The position numbers were made by a program, and so were the translations under genes. Positions 1 through 10,279 of a stretch of DNA of 64,000 bases are shown here, piece by piece (the first letter of the stretch is position 1; every line of letters starts with the position of its first letter). The notes beneath the pieces are model-generated. The model was not told where the DNA came from. It was given only the letters and a program-made list of their open reading frames with translations, and searched no databases. Source of the stretch: Cerioporus squamosus (Eukaryota; Basidiomycota; Agaricomycetes; Polyporales; Polyporaceae); NCBI GenBank assembly GCA_022592435.1, contig JABYQS010000045.1, forward strand, positions 1 to 64,000, written 5' to 3'.

Positions 1-208
1 AACATACTTTGCTTATACCAGCACAAGAGTCAACATGTATAGCATCAGCAAAACATGCACCTGTCTGGAGCACGCTCCAGTGCCCGATGGGATCTGATAA
101 GGCAATAGAGATGCCCGTCGGGGCTACTGCAGACTGTAGCCATCTGTAGACAATCGTAGGCGACAATGCTGCACTATAGGAGATCATCACCAGCAAGTGC
201 TCTTGCTG

Positions 209-254
209 CTTGTTGATCTTGTTGGCTCTTATCTGCCCCAACAAGATCAACAAG
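209..254. repeat. 17-bp perfect inverted repeat (hairpin)
   Basis: Bases 209-225 are the exact reverse complement of 238-254, separated by a 12-base spacer, so the single strand can fold into a 17-bp stem. It lies in gene-free repeat-rich sequence. No coding region or poly-T tract adjoins it, so a terminator role is not supported. It may be a remnant of a transposon end. Confidence 0.8.
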
Positions 255-330
255 TGTTTTGCGGTTCCACTGATGCGGCTCCGAGGCGCGGGCGATGACC
301 TACGCTCATCCAGACTTACGCCAGAATCTT

Positions 331-410
331 CGAGCCTCTCCTAGGCCTGTTCCGAGCCTCTCCTAGGCCTGTTCCGAGCCTCTCCTAGGCCTGTTCCGAG
401 CCTCTCCCGG
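331..410. repeat. 22-bp tandem repeat, three and a half copies
   Basis: The 22-base unit CGAGCCTCTCCTAGGCCTGTTC occurs three times head to tail (331-352, 353-374, 375-396) without a mismatch, followed by a partial fourth copy to about 410. Such short perfect arrays are often found in LTR-element remnants. No function is implied. Confidence 0.9.
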
Positions 411-3400
411 CCATTCTGCTGAGGACCAGACCTCATGCGCACCATCTCGCTAAACCACGTCTGTCTGGACGGAGCTTCGCTATCACATGCGGGAGAGAGG
501 GGATATTTGTCCAAGTTCTCCGCACTTCCGGAGCATCACTTCTTTCCCTTTGACCACCACCATCCCCACTCAGCAGACTTGCTGCTTGTCAAGTACTGTC
601 ATCAGACAACTTACATCCTCATCTTCCACCGTTGGTTCTCTCCATCATATGCAGACTTTGGGTGGCATACACAAGTACAAGCTCGAGCTCCACCTCTTCC
701 CCTCCGAGTTGGTGCATCCTGGTAGGACTTCAACTTGGTGGCAACACTCACAGCTTCATGTGCAGGTTCATCTTTGACTGGGGTCATGTCTCTGTGCAGT
801 CCAGGAGTTCACGGACACGGGCTACTAGAGCCTGAATGTCGTGAGTGTTAGTCACTATTTGTTCACGTTCTCATATATTCTGGGTCATTTCTCTGGCCAC
901 GCTCAAATGTGTTCAAACTTCACAGTATCTTCAGTGCTCGTGATCTTGGTTGGACCTGCCATCCTCCGTTCTATGTCGCCGACTCATCTTCCAACTCGCC
1001 GACTGCTACTCCCAACCATTTCCCTTGATCTACAAGCTGCCCACCCCGAGCAATGGTGCTGGTCATGGTCTAACTTTCTACAATGTCATGCTGGTGCGAA
1101 ATATATTCCGATGGTGACGACGACTCTCCGGGCGACTACACATGCAAGGCTGGGTTAGTACTAGTGTTACTACCCGTAGATTCCATGCTTGTAGCATGTA
1201 CTAGTAGTACTACTACATATGTCACTGCGTATCTCAATGCCATGCTTTTTCTCTTCAACTCTGTGTCTGAAATAGTGCGAACAACTAAGTCTATGGTGGC
1301 CATCTAATGTAAATGTATGTATTATCGCCTGATGCAGTATGCCTCTATAGCTCTGACACTGCTATGCTATAATTTGCTATCATTCGTGCCCTGAGCCCTC
1401 TGTGTCTTCAGTTGCATACAGTGTAACATAGCTAGCAGGCACTGCTACAGTGCTCTATCATTGTTCCTGCAGGGTTCTACAGAGTATTACCATCACTCCT
1501 GCAGGCGATGTCAATGCACTATAGAGCTAGAAGCAGGCATATAGAACCCCACTACCCATCTACAATTGGCTACGATTGCTATAGCGCTATACAAATGCTC
1601 TAGAGCTTTATAGCTTGGTGCTCCGATTTGCTGATGAGTATAGGAAGAGCAACAAGATCGTGTCACCAATCAATTATATATAATTACAGTACAACACTCT
1701 AATATCTATTACATGGCTCATGGTATGGAGATCAAGTGGTCAATAGAACGGTCAATGCAAGCAACAGTCAATAGAATGGGAGACTAGGAAGGCAATCAAC
1801 AGAGATGGGTGACGAGTATGAGCAATCAGAAGCAGGTGTTCATGTTGGGCAGTTGGGTGTGGAGCGTTGAGCATGAAAAGCCAAGTACACACTAGGGGGC
1901 AAGCACCAGCACAGCAGAGAAGTGGACAAAGAACAGAAAGAAGGGTGCATCAGAAGCAGGTGGGCTCCAGTTCACGAGCAACCATGAGCAGTGAGCAAGA
2001 GGGGCAAACCCGGGGCTCAAAGCTCGAGTGGGCAACAAAGGCTTGAGTGAGCAATGAGGGCTAGCTTGAGCAGGCAACGGGAGCTAGCTTGAGCAGGTGA
2101 CCAGGGCTCAAGCGGTGATGAGCACCAGGCTTGTCTGTGCTCGTATTCTGTTTGTTATGGACTTACATTTACTTTGGTTTGTTACAGTATTTAGTTCAGT
2201 TTTTGTTACATCCCGTGCTCCAAGTCACCCAACTCCGGTCTCAACTCCGACCGGACTCTGGTTCGTCCGTTGACTCATACTTACTTCCTCATTCCTTTGT
2301 TATGACTCATCCTTACTTCAATACTTACCCCTTACTATCTGTCTCCCTCGGACTCCGATCACCTCATCAGTCCCGTTTGTATCCGCACTTGTATCCACTT
2401 GTATCCGCACTTGCCTTCATTTCCTATTGGCTACTTACTTGCTTCCGCCTTGGCACCGGACTCCGACTCCTGTCTCTACTTTTAGCTTACCCCTTTCGGA
2501 CCTCCAGACTTTGGTATTTAAGCCTGCTTGTATTCTCCCTTAGACCTCAGTTCTGATATCTCGTTTACTTCCCTCTTATCCTTCTCGGTATCAACAACTC
2601 AATCTATTGCCTTCTCTTCTAACTCGTCCGCACCTCCGTCCGGAGTTCTGACCTCCGACCTCCGACCTCCGACTTCCGACTCTGGTCACTCGGCTTCTGA
2701 CCCTCTGGTTCCCTCTCTGCTTGACTTCCTCCTTCGTTGCTTACTCCGGTATAAACTCCGGAGTTCTGTTCCCTTGTAAATAGAAGACAATTTGCGTCTC
2801 CTCAGGGTGTTGGTCAATAACTTCGCTGAAGTCTTCACTTCCACGCTGCCTTCGGACTTCGGACTTCGGACTTCCTTCCGGAGATTGACTTGGCACGCAC
2901 AGTCTTAACAGTTTTCCAGTGCTTGCAATCTTGGATAGCAGATGTACTGTCGATAGCGACCTTAGCTTGGGACTACCACCACCACTGCTCACATCTCACT
3001 CCTGCATTCGTGACTGCGACCCAAGACCTGAGACCCGCAACCCTGAGACCACCAACCGATCCGACAGAAGCACAGAAGCTCGGAAGTACCAAATCTGAGA
3101 CCACCGCCACCGTACTGCCACCTTCGAAGCCCCATTGAGAAGCCAGTTCTCATTCGTTCATCCTCTGTTTTGGCACGCTCATCCATCAGCTCCCATCCTA
3201 CCACCGTACCGAGTTACGAGGCAGTCCGCCCTGCCGTCACCGAGTTACCCAGTGTATGATACGCAGTCCGCCCCAAGCTCCCTTGTTACTTTTACTTCAC
3301 CCTTCCTCCCCCTTTTACCACCTTCTTCTTCTTCAGGCCCTGGCCTGTGGTTAGGTAGCAGGGACGCCCACTCACATTATTTATCTTCTCTCGAGTCTCT

Positions 3401-3577
3401 GGTTGTCTGTAGCGGCCTTGGATCTCGACGAGTCGTATCAGCAGGTAATGGAGCCTCTTTGAGAGGGCGACAGAGCTTTCAAGTTGAGAGGGAAACAAAG
3501 GCTGGAAAGGGCAATGAGAGCTCGAGCAAGTGACAATGGCTTGAGCTTGTGATGAAGGGATTGCAGAGTAGATGAAA
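411..3577. other. Gene-free, repeat-rich stretch
   Basis: No intact gene is recognisable. Open frames are short, overlap in several frames and show no domain. About 1320-1640 is rich in CTATAG/CTGTAG palindromic words. About 2230-2480 is C/T-rich with short near-repeats (TGTATCCACT, TGTATCCGCACT). CTCCGACCTCCGA-type repeats lie at about 2640-2690 and CGGACTT repeats at about 2850-2875, with an odd codon-free composition. The texture suits decayed retrotransposon sequence, but no reverse transcriptase or integrase motif can be read. Confidence 0.5.
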
Positions 3578-3582
3578 AGAAA

Positions 3583-3911
3583 TGTAACAGCCTTGCCGCT
3601 ACACGAGCCTCATGGTCTCTCATAGCTACTGTTTCCTGATTCAGCTTGTATCCTGCATGTATCGCCTGACATCGCGCCCTCGGCCTCGACCATCCCATCC
3701 CGCTCTCTCATTCGTTACTTATGTCTCACGTGGCCTCCACAGGAACATCGTGTACTTGTATATAGTCTTGTACGCGCTCGTCTTGACGCCCCGTGGAATC
3801 AACGCCAGTTCTGGGCCCCCTTGCTTCTCCTCCCACGTCCTGTCTGCCCTGCTCGACTTCGTCCCACCGTTGTCCCAGCTCCTCGCCCCATATAGTAATG
3901 TGCCCATTACA
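3583..3911. mobile_element. Solo LTR (Gypsy-type ends) with 5-bp target-site duplication
   Basis: The 329-bp segment starts TGTAA and ends TTACA, a perfect 5-bp inverted terminus with the TG...CA ends of LTRs. It is flanked on both sides by the same five bases, AGAAA (3578-3582 and 3912-3916), the expected signature of retroviral-type integrase. A TATATAG motif near 3757-3765 could be the LTR promoter. No internal region or second LTR adjoins it, so it is best read as a solo LTR left by recombination. The superfamily is inferred from the ends and TSD length only. Confidence 0.72.
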
Positions 3912-3916
3912 AGAAA

Positions 3917-4444
3917 TGCATGTCTCAGGCAAGAAGATTGATAAATCAGCCACAAGCAAGGGTGCACAGTCGAAAGAGAAAGCAACTAGAGCTCACCAAA
4001 TGCCAAGAAACACAAGAGGCCGAGGGCAAGAAGATGAGTGGTGGTGAGCATGGGCAAAGTATATGGTGGGCAGATAGGATGTTGTCTGGGTCCTGTGGTC
4101 TTGCGCCATGTGGAGGTCTTTGCTCTCGTGAGCTCTCATTGGCTAGTAAGCAACCATGCATCCACACCAACATCCGGAGCGAATGGACGAGAGAGACTGA
4201 GAGTCAGAGAGTTCAACATTGCATGCATGCGGCATGCCTGGAGCCGTGGGAACATCGCGTTCAACAAGAAATCACGTTACCGTGCCAGTCACCCGTTACT
4301 GTTCGCGTTTCTGATGTGACAGTCACTAGCGACGTGATTTTTTCACCCCAAGACCTTCCTACTTCGTAGTTCAGGAATTTGTAACTGGCCATTTAGTGCC
4401 TACTCGTGATCGGGACTTTCAAAACTCACGTATGGGAGACAGGG
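3917..4444. other. Intergenic spacer without recognisable gene
   Basis: Between the solo LTR and the inverted-repeat element I see no gene. Overlapping open frames of up to about 150 codons exist here, but they have mixed composition, no motif and no splice context. Confidence 0.5.
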
Positions 4445-5414
4445 TACGGTACGCGGGGAGTCCGTGGATGAAATTCCCGCGCTCGGACTCAGACGCTCGC
4501 GGCTCCTGGTTCGAGCCCCCGCCGCGCCAACATCCTCTGAGTAGATAGCCATGTTTCTGCTGCATCCTACAGACATTCTGTCATCTTCTGAAGGTACTTC
4601 GGTATTTTACGACTTATTGTGACCCTCTATTCCCCAGAAAATCACTTTGGAGAGGGGATCTACGCGGGCGCTTGATGCACAGATAACTTGAGATTATCAA
4701 TCACAACTACTTATATACTTTATTTGGCGTGCTTACCGGGGTGACTTATCCGGCATCTGGATCCTTGACGGTGGGATACAGCAGCACTTACCTTACAAAA
4801 CTGCTCATGCTATTGCTACAGACTACAGTCGAATCGCTAATAAGGAATACGCTCGGGAGACCCCAAATCATCATTCCTTAGCGGAATTATTCCCTACTGT
4901 AGGTCGATTTGGCGTGTAAGCGCCCATCTGGGAGGGGCCCGAGCCCTATTCCTTATCGCGGTTATTCCTTACCAGCGTATTCCTTAGTAGAGATTCTACT
5001 GTATAGGCAACATCTTCGAAGTAAGTACAGCACGATGCCGATGCACTTGACAAGAGCGACCAGATAGATGCTACAGTAAATAAGTACTAGGTACTTACTG
5101 AGTAACTCAAATGAGTAATTATCGGTGGAAGTGATTAGATCCAATCAATCAGGGAGTTATCTATATAGACAGCGTTATCCGCCATTAGGCGCTCGGTAGA
5201 TCTCCCCTCCGAAGCGGTTTCCTGCGGCATAGAGTGTCAGAATAAGTCGTAAAATACAAGTGCGTCTTCGGAAGATGACAGAGTGTCCGTAGGATCCGGC
5301 AGAATCAGAAGAGTTCACTCAGAGCATGTCGGTCCGGGCTGGGCTCGAACCAGGAGCCGCGAGCGTCTGAGTGCCCGCGCGGGAATTTCATCCACGGACT
5401 CCCCGCGTACCGTA
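4445..5414. mobile_element. 970-bp inverted-repeat element with tRNA-like B box in each arm
   Basis: The left arm (4445-4624) is a close reverse complement of the right arm (5236-5414), giving terminal inverted repeats of about 180 bp, roughly 85% identical by eye. Each arm contains a tRNA-like stretch with the Pol III B-box core GGTTCGAGCCC (left arm about 4509-4519). In the left arm this is followed by a CCGCGCCA end resembling a tRNA acceptor. An inner inverted repeat (about 4823-4855 against 4973-5013) and repeats of ATTCCTTAnCGG (about 4871 and 4948) lie between the arms. No transposase ORF fits. It looks like a non-autonomous foldback element or two head-to-head tRNA-derived SINE-like units. 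No convincing target-site duplication was found. Confidence 0.65.
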
Positions 5415-6144
5415 GACAGGGTGTCTCAAGATGCCTAGAGCCTCGCCAAGTCAACCTTGAAGGCACTCCATCGCGCCCGGCAAGCTCTCGTGGAAGCATC
5501 AGAATTGCGAAGGGTCCGGTTCTTCACAGTCTCATGACAGCGAGCCCACAGTACCGACTCACCGCGTACAACGATAGCTCTAGCCTCTGCGCCTCATACC
5601 TCCGCCATTCGAACCTGGTAAGTCGATCACTGCTCTTGCTCAGCACGCCTTCACTTCTGCTGTCACCCATAGACTACCCTGACCCTGTGGGAGCGGCGAC
5701 TCTGACGTTCACGCCGGCTGTGAGCTAGGTTCTCCGGTCTTACGTGCTTCAACTTCCTGAAGGTACTAATCCCGACCTGTTGCACCGCAGTTCAATGGTC
5801 GTTACCTGTCAACCTTCGGTCAGGTGTGCTCTCGCAATCCACGCGACGTCTCGCGTCTTTGTGGGTTCTCGGAAGACAAACTTGAAGACACCCAGCGCTG
5901 ACTAGTCCCGGCCGGACTGAGGGTCTTGAGGTTTGAAAGCAATACATGTCACCTCCGCAGATCCGCTCAGGTGGGTTTGAGGCGCTATTGGTATGCAAAC
6001 GTTATGCCTCCAACGTCCCCGTCAGACTTGGCAACCCTTCACATCACCTTCCAAGGAATGTTGACCACCGGAGGCGTGCAGGAGCAATCCCGCAACCGCG
6101 CACCCCATCACCTACGCATCCCGCGAACGCTCGTCTGTTCCGCA

Positions 6145-6150
6145 TATAAG
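6145..6150 (+). promoter_or_regulatory. TATA box of the 81-aa gene, copy 1
   Basis: TATAAG lies about 170 bases upstream of the spliced 5'UTR intron donor of the first 81-aa gene. The corresponding position in the duplicate also has a TATA box (8621-8626), so the motif survived duplication. Confidence 0.6.
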
Positions 6151-6381
6151 AGCCGTCTCAACGCTAGTAGGGTCCCCAGGCAATCAGCTTGATTCCTCTA
6201 CGGTGCGCATCCACCTATACCCACTCTTTCGACCCACGCTGACGATTGCTCCAGCTCACCGAGTCTCCACGCAAGCACTGTCACCGTTTCCCTTCAAACT
6301 CCTTTCGCAAAGTCATAACCGTATGTCATCTCCCCTACCGCCTCCTCCCGAGCCTCCACTAACACGACATTGCATCTACAG

Positions 6382-6627
6382 ATGGGTGCCATCATTATCG
6401 TCAACAACTCCTCGAGCGCCGTCAGTGTGTTCGTCTCCAAGTACTCCAACAGCAGCGGCAGCGACGATTGGTTCTCGCTTGGCCCCGGCAAGAGCGACTC
6501 GTGGACGCGCAACGGCTGGGAGCTCGTCGCGTTCAAGAACGCCAACGACACCGACCGTGCCGGCAGGTACGTTCGCCAGGACGCCAAGGTCACCTACCAC
6601 GACCTCGCGAACATCACGGTCAGCTGA
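6382..6627 (+). CDS. Small orphan protein (81 aa), copy 1
   Basis: An uninterrupted 81-codon frame. The start ATG sits directly after an intron acceptor: a conserved 5'UTR intron is visible (donor GTATGT near 6321, branch CTAAC, acceptor CAG at 6379-6381), and the same arrangement is kept in the second copy. The product starts MGAIIIVNNSSSAVSVFVSK and has no signal peptide or membrane segment. It is rich in Val, Ser, Asn and aromatic residues and alternates hydrophobic and polar residues, which suggests a small beta-rich fold. Roughly three quarters of residues match copy 2, with the shared core GWELVAFKNAND. I do not recognise the family. Purifying selection on the protein, and an identical length of 81, argue that it is real and intracellular. 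Confidence 0.8.
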   Translation: MGAIIIVNNSSSAVSVFVSKYSNSSGSDDWFSLGPGKSDSWTRNGWELVAFKNANDTDRAGRYVRQDAKVTYHDLANITVS

Positions 6628-6793
6628 AGGGCTGGTTGCCAGCGTAATGCTTAGGCCGCTGCCAGGTGGCGAATGGCAGTCGGATTCCTGGTCATCAGTG
6701 TCAGCGTCGTCGTTTGTCGTCAAAGTTCAGAGAAATTGTAGTTCGTTGTGAGAATGCGATTGTTCAGTGTGTATGTGGCGAGGGTGTGCTTAC

Positions 6794-7440
6794 CGGAGCA
6801 CCCTCTTCGATGCTGGTCCCGAGCTGGAGCAGCTTGCGCCATTGGTAGTCCTCTTCTTCGGCGATGTCATGACCGAGGCTACTTACCCGCTGGAGGCCTG
6901 GTGCATACTTCGTGGGCGGTACTGCGGTATTCACTTGCAGACGAACGTCAGCTGAGATTTCGACGGAGCATACATTGTACGTTAACGTACCCTTTACTAC
7001 TGGGTTATCCAGAAGCTTTAGCTCGGGAGCCGTAACGTGGTTCATGCGGAAGCTCTTCCTCGGCTTCATCGTCGTCGGCTGGAGCATCCGCGACCATTGG
7101 CTGCCAGCAAAGACACGTTCACGGACGGTGAACCTATCCTGGCCCATTCCAGCCGGCGCAATTCGCTGATCAACATCGTTCACACTCAGGGACGCAACCT
7201 GGCGACGCACACGAGACACGTCATGGTTTGCACCCACTGGCACAATCGCCTCTTGGAAGCAGCCAGTGTTCTAACTTCTCGACCTTCGCGCACACAAGCA
7301 CTACGCCCGGTCTCGGTCCGTACAGCAACGTCCTGGTGGAAGTCGGTGTTTGAGGGGAGGAGTCTGAGACGTTGCAGAAGCAAGGCGATCATTTGCCTCG
7401 CATGTACTAAACGCTGAGTTCAGTATACCCCGCGTGAGAC
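6794..7440 (-). pseudogene. Decayed copy of the DUF1963-like gene
   Basis: The minus strand resembles the intact gene at 9353-10279 in segments. The KLL-stretch before intron 1, the intron donor GTACGT, the exon 2 block AEEE-Y-WR-LLQLGTS-EEGAP and the donor after it are all recognisable. The segments lie in different frames, however (for example the VAVR.ETG block at about 7300 and the following block). The Cys-X2-Cys region is lost near 7430. The first 60 or so residues and the last exon are missing altogether; the gap to the neighbouring 81-aa gene is only about 165 bases, against about 400 in unit 2. It is therefore a relic of the duplication. Confidence 0.7.
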
Positions 7441-8119
7441 TTCAGACCGGAGGATGTAAGTACATACCTCGGCTCACCAGGACTCGTCGTGGACGTCCGC
7501 CATGCTGTCACCTGTGAGAGCGGAATGGCAGCGTCATGGTAGGAGCTCAGGCAGTGGCAGTGGGCAAGGTAGTACAGCAGCGACGCGAAGCGCCGGTATT
7601 GCTCCTTGATCCTGACCATATCGAGGTCAAGTTCTCGTCCCTGGGCGGAGCTCCCGGTTTCTCCCACTATGTCTTCCACTGGTAAACGCTGCAGCAGCCG
7701 CAAGTGCGCCGAGGCTGAGGGGGTGGGTGTGCCATGCGAGAGTTTAGGTTCGCCTGACCGAGGCTCCAGTGCCGCCGGCGTCGAGCAACGTTTGCTCTTG
7801 TCTAGTTCTTCAAGGCATCTCGCACAAGTCTAGTATCGCTGTCGCCTCAAATCGCGCACGCGTCACCCAGATCGATGACCTCTTGTTGCTTCGGACAAGC
7901 TTTGGAGGCCTTGATCTTGCAGAGGTTCGTCGGCAGTTAACTGCCGTGTTGCGACGTGATACTGATGACCCACGAAATAAATATATATGTGCAGCCTCAG
8001 GACTGTCGCTTTGTTAGCGGGTCCAACCGAAGCATCGAAGCTCGCCGTATTATTGCTCTGAACCCCATGTCCCAGCCTTTCGAACCTATGCAATCCGTGA
8101 GCTACTCGTGCTCGCGCCT
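7441..8119. other. Spacer between the duplicated units
   Basis: No gene is supported. A 98-codon minus-strand frame (7407-7703) contains a plausible-looking stretch but has no start context, domain or splice continuity. It partly covers the decayed DUF1963-like sequence. Confidence 0.4.
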
Positions 8120-8620
8120 CCATTCCTGCTGTCAGTCATAGACCGTCCTGGCCTCGTAAAAGCTCCGACTTTGACGTTCACGCCGGCATCCACGCAAGCT
8201 GATATCCAGGGTCTCCGGTGCTTCCAATCACACCACGGTACTAATCCCGACATGTGGCGCCGCGATGCGATGGCTATTACCTGTCACCGTTGGGTCAGGT
8301 GTGTGTCGCAATTGATGGGACGCCTCACGTCGTTGTACGTTCTCGGATTGCGGACCTGCAGACACCCGGCGCCGACCATCCCCGGTTACAGCAAGTGCCT
8401 TGGGAGCCATACATACCTCCGCACTCCCGCTCAGGCTGGCTTCATGTGCCTCAAGGCACATACAAGACGGGGGCGTGTTCGCCTGGTGCTGCCAAACTTG
8501 GCAACCCTTCCAATCACTTGTCAACTTACCGTGACATTGGTTAGCACCGGAGACATGAAGTAGCGGCTCACAAACGCCCATTCTGCCGATTCCACTTGTG
8601 AACGCTCGCAAGGTCCAGCA

Positions 8621-8626
8621 TATAAA
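8621..8626 (+). promoter_or_regulatory. TATA box of the 81-aa gene, copy 2
   Basis: TATAAA is followed by a TCAGACAAACAGCTTC-type leader that also occurs, diverged, after the TATA box of copy 1. It is the likely core promoter of the gene at 8858. Confidence 0.65.
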
Positions 8627-8857
8627 GGGTACCTCGACACTGGCGAGGTCCTCAGACAAACAGCTTCGTCCGTCTACGGTGCGCACTCATCCTCACGACG
8701 ACCTCTCAACCTAGCTGACGATTGCTCTAGCTCACACTCCGCACCACAACACATCCATCTTCACCCCAAACCCCCTACGTCAAGTCATAAGCGTACGCCG
8801 TCCTATCAATTCTTCCACCCACCTTCCGCTAACCCACGACGCATTCTCCCGCCACAG

Positions 8858-9103
8858 ATGGGCGCCATCATCGTCGTGAACAACTCCTCGAGCGCCGTCC
8901 AGGTGTTCGTCTCCAAGTACTCGAACAGCAACGGCAGCGACGAGTGGTTCACGATCGCCCCCGGCAAGCGCGACTCGTGGTCGCGCAGCGGCTGGGAGCT
9001 CGTCGCGTTCAAGAACGCCAACGACTCGGACCGCGCGGGCAAGTACGTCCCCGTGAACACCGAGGTCGTCTTCACCGACCTTGCGCACATTGCCATCAAC
9101 TGA
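8858..9103 (+). CDS. Small orphan protein (81 aa), copy 2
   Basis: An 81-codon frame whose ATG follows immediately on a CAG acceptor. The 5'UTR intron (donor GTACGC near 8792, branch CTAAC, acceptor 8855-8857) matches that of copy 1. The protein begins MGAIIVVNNSSSAVQVFVSK and contains WF-x3-PGKRDSW and GWELVAFKNAND. Differences from copy 1 are mostly conservative and concentrated in the last 20 residues. No signal peptide, Cys pair or membrane segment is present, so it is probably a soluble cytosolic protein. It converges on the DUF1963-like gene, with 249 bases between the stop codons. The family is not recognised, and a beta-sandwich fold is only a guess from the residue pattern. Confidence 0.85.
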   Translation: MGAIIVVNNSSSAVQVFVSKYSNSNGSDEWFTIAPGKRDSWSRSGWELVAFKNANDSDRAGKYVPVNTEVVFTDLAHIAIN

Positions 9104-9352
9104 GGTGCTCGTTGGGAGCGTGACGGGCCGCTGCCAGGTGGTGGAGGGTGGCGGATTTCTTGGTCATTGCGGTCATCGTTTCTGTTTGTCGTCGAGGTCA
9201 TGGAAATCATAGTTTGTTGCGAGGATATCCCGCCTGGAGTACATATGCGTTATATACAGCAGGGAAGACACCAACAAGCAACCTACAGACGGTTCCTTGC
9301 TGACGCTAGTATGCGAGCAACTGCAGCCGCTCCGGCAAGAGAGGTTTACCGT

Positions 9353-10279
9353 TCACCAATCACCCCCGATGACCATCGCAAGGACGTCGGGGTGTCGGAC
9401 GCACTGGTTAATCCAGGTATTGCCGACGACGCACAGCTGCGGACATGTATATGTCAGTCCCGTAGATCTTCCACCGGCGAACGGCGGGGTGGGTGCTTAC
9501 CGGAGCACCTTCTTCGGTGCTGGTCCCGAGCTGAAGCAAGCAGCGCCATTCGTAATGCTCTTCTTCGGCGACATCATCACCGTCGTCGCCGCCCGCGGAA
9601 GGCCCGGTGCACCCTTCGCGAGCGGTACTGTAGTTGTCACCGTCTGCAAATCGACGTCAACTGAGGTCCTGGTTGGCAGTAACTGTCACGTCAACGTACC
9701 ACGCACTGGGCTGCCAAGCAGCTTCAGCCCCGGAGCTGGAGCGTGGTTCACGCGAAGCTCCTCGTCTACACTGTCATCGGTAGCATCCACCATCTCTGGT
9801 CTCCCCGCCGACCAACCAGTGATGACGCGCTCTCGCACGAAGAACTTATCCTCGCCCATCTCTGCCCGCGCAGCGCTCAGGGCATCGTCGTTCGCGCTCG
9901 AGGACGCAACCTGGACGACGCGCACGAGACAAGCAGAGTCGTCTGCGCCTACGATCGCCTCTTGGAAGCAGACGGCGTTCTCGTCCTCGGCGCACACGAA
10001 CACCTGGAGGAGCACACTGTGCCCGGTCTCGGGCCGGACAGCGACCTTCTGGCGGAACTCGGACGGCGTTTGGGGGGAGGAGACGTTGACCTGGATGTAC
10101 GGGATGAGGTGGGAGTCGCATACCCCGCAGCGGGGCCATGCCTCCCCGGGAAGGAGGACGGGGTTGGCTCCTCCGAGGATCGCGGAGATGCTGGGGTCGA
10201 GGATGTGCGGGGTGGCAGGCTCGGCCGAGGTCGAGTAGACGGGGAAGTATGGGGTTACGAGATCGGTGGCCTCTGGCAT
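9353..10279 (-). CDS. DUF1963 (YwqG)-like protein with a Cys-X2-Cys motif, 268 aa
   Basis: Model: complement of 9353-9436, 9501-9643, 9700-10279; three exons with consistent phases, 268 residues. Residues about 30-75 read ILGG-x5-LPGEAWP followed by C-x2-C and an IPYIQVNV stretch. This is the N-terminal signature of DUF1963/YwqG proteins (GG-P-LP-WP then a Q-I/L-NL strand) and partly resembles the PDCD2 N-terminal repeat, which also has a Cys pair. LLQVFVCAEDE corresponds to the next strand of that fold. The C-terminal exons contain an acidic linker and the WRCLLQLGTS block. The biochemical role of DUF1963 proteins is unknown. It faces the 81-aa gene tail to tail, and a decayed copy faces copy 1. 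The last exon (27 residues) is the least certain part. Confidence 0.68.

Larger units (their letters stand above)
5640..7440. repeat. Tandem segmental duplication, unit 1
   Basis: This segment matches 8120 to about 10140 over promoter, 5'UTR intron, the 81-aa gene and the opposing DUF1963-like gene. Shared blocks outside the coding sequence include the CTAATCCCGAC... region (5767 against 8230), the TATA boxes and the CTACGGTGCGCA motif downstream of them. Unit 1 lacks the sequence corresponding to the last exon and the N-terminal part of the DUF1963-like gene. Boundaries are approximate because divergence is considerable. Confidence 0.7.
8120..10140. repeat. Tandem segmental duplication, unit 2
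   Basis: The second unit is homologous to 5640-7440 and carries the intact versions of both genes. It retains about 230 bp between the two 3' ends that unit 1 has lost, including the last exon of the DUF1963-like gene. The right boundary is placed where similarity to unit 1 fades, inside the N-terminal exon of that gene. Confidence 0.7.

Noticed and set aside
2204..3589. Possible 1.4-kb LTR bounded by TGTTACAT and ATGTAACA
   Set aside because: The 8-bp inverted ends are perfect, but the flanks show no target-site duplication, and the right end falls inside the better supported solo LTR at 3583-3911.
7407..7703. 98-codon minus-strand frame in the spacer of the duplication
   Set aside because: Contains a plausible helical stretch but no support from the other duplication unit, and it runs into the decayed gene.
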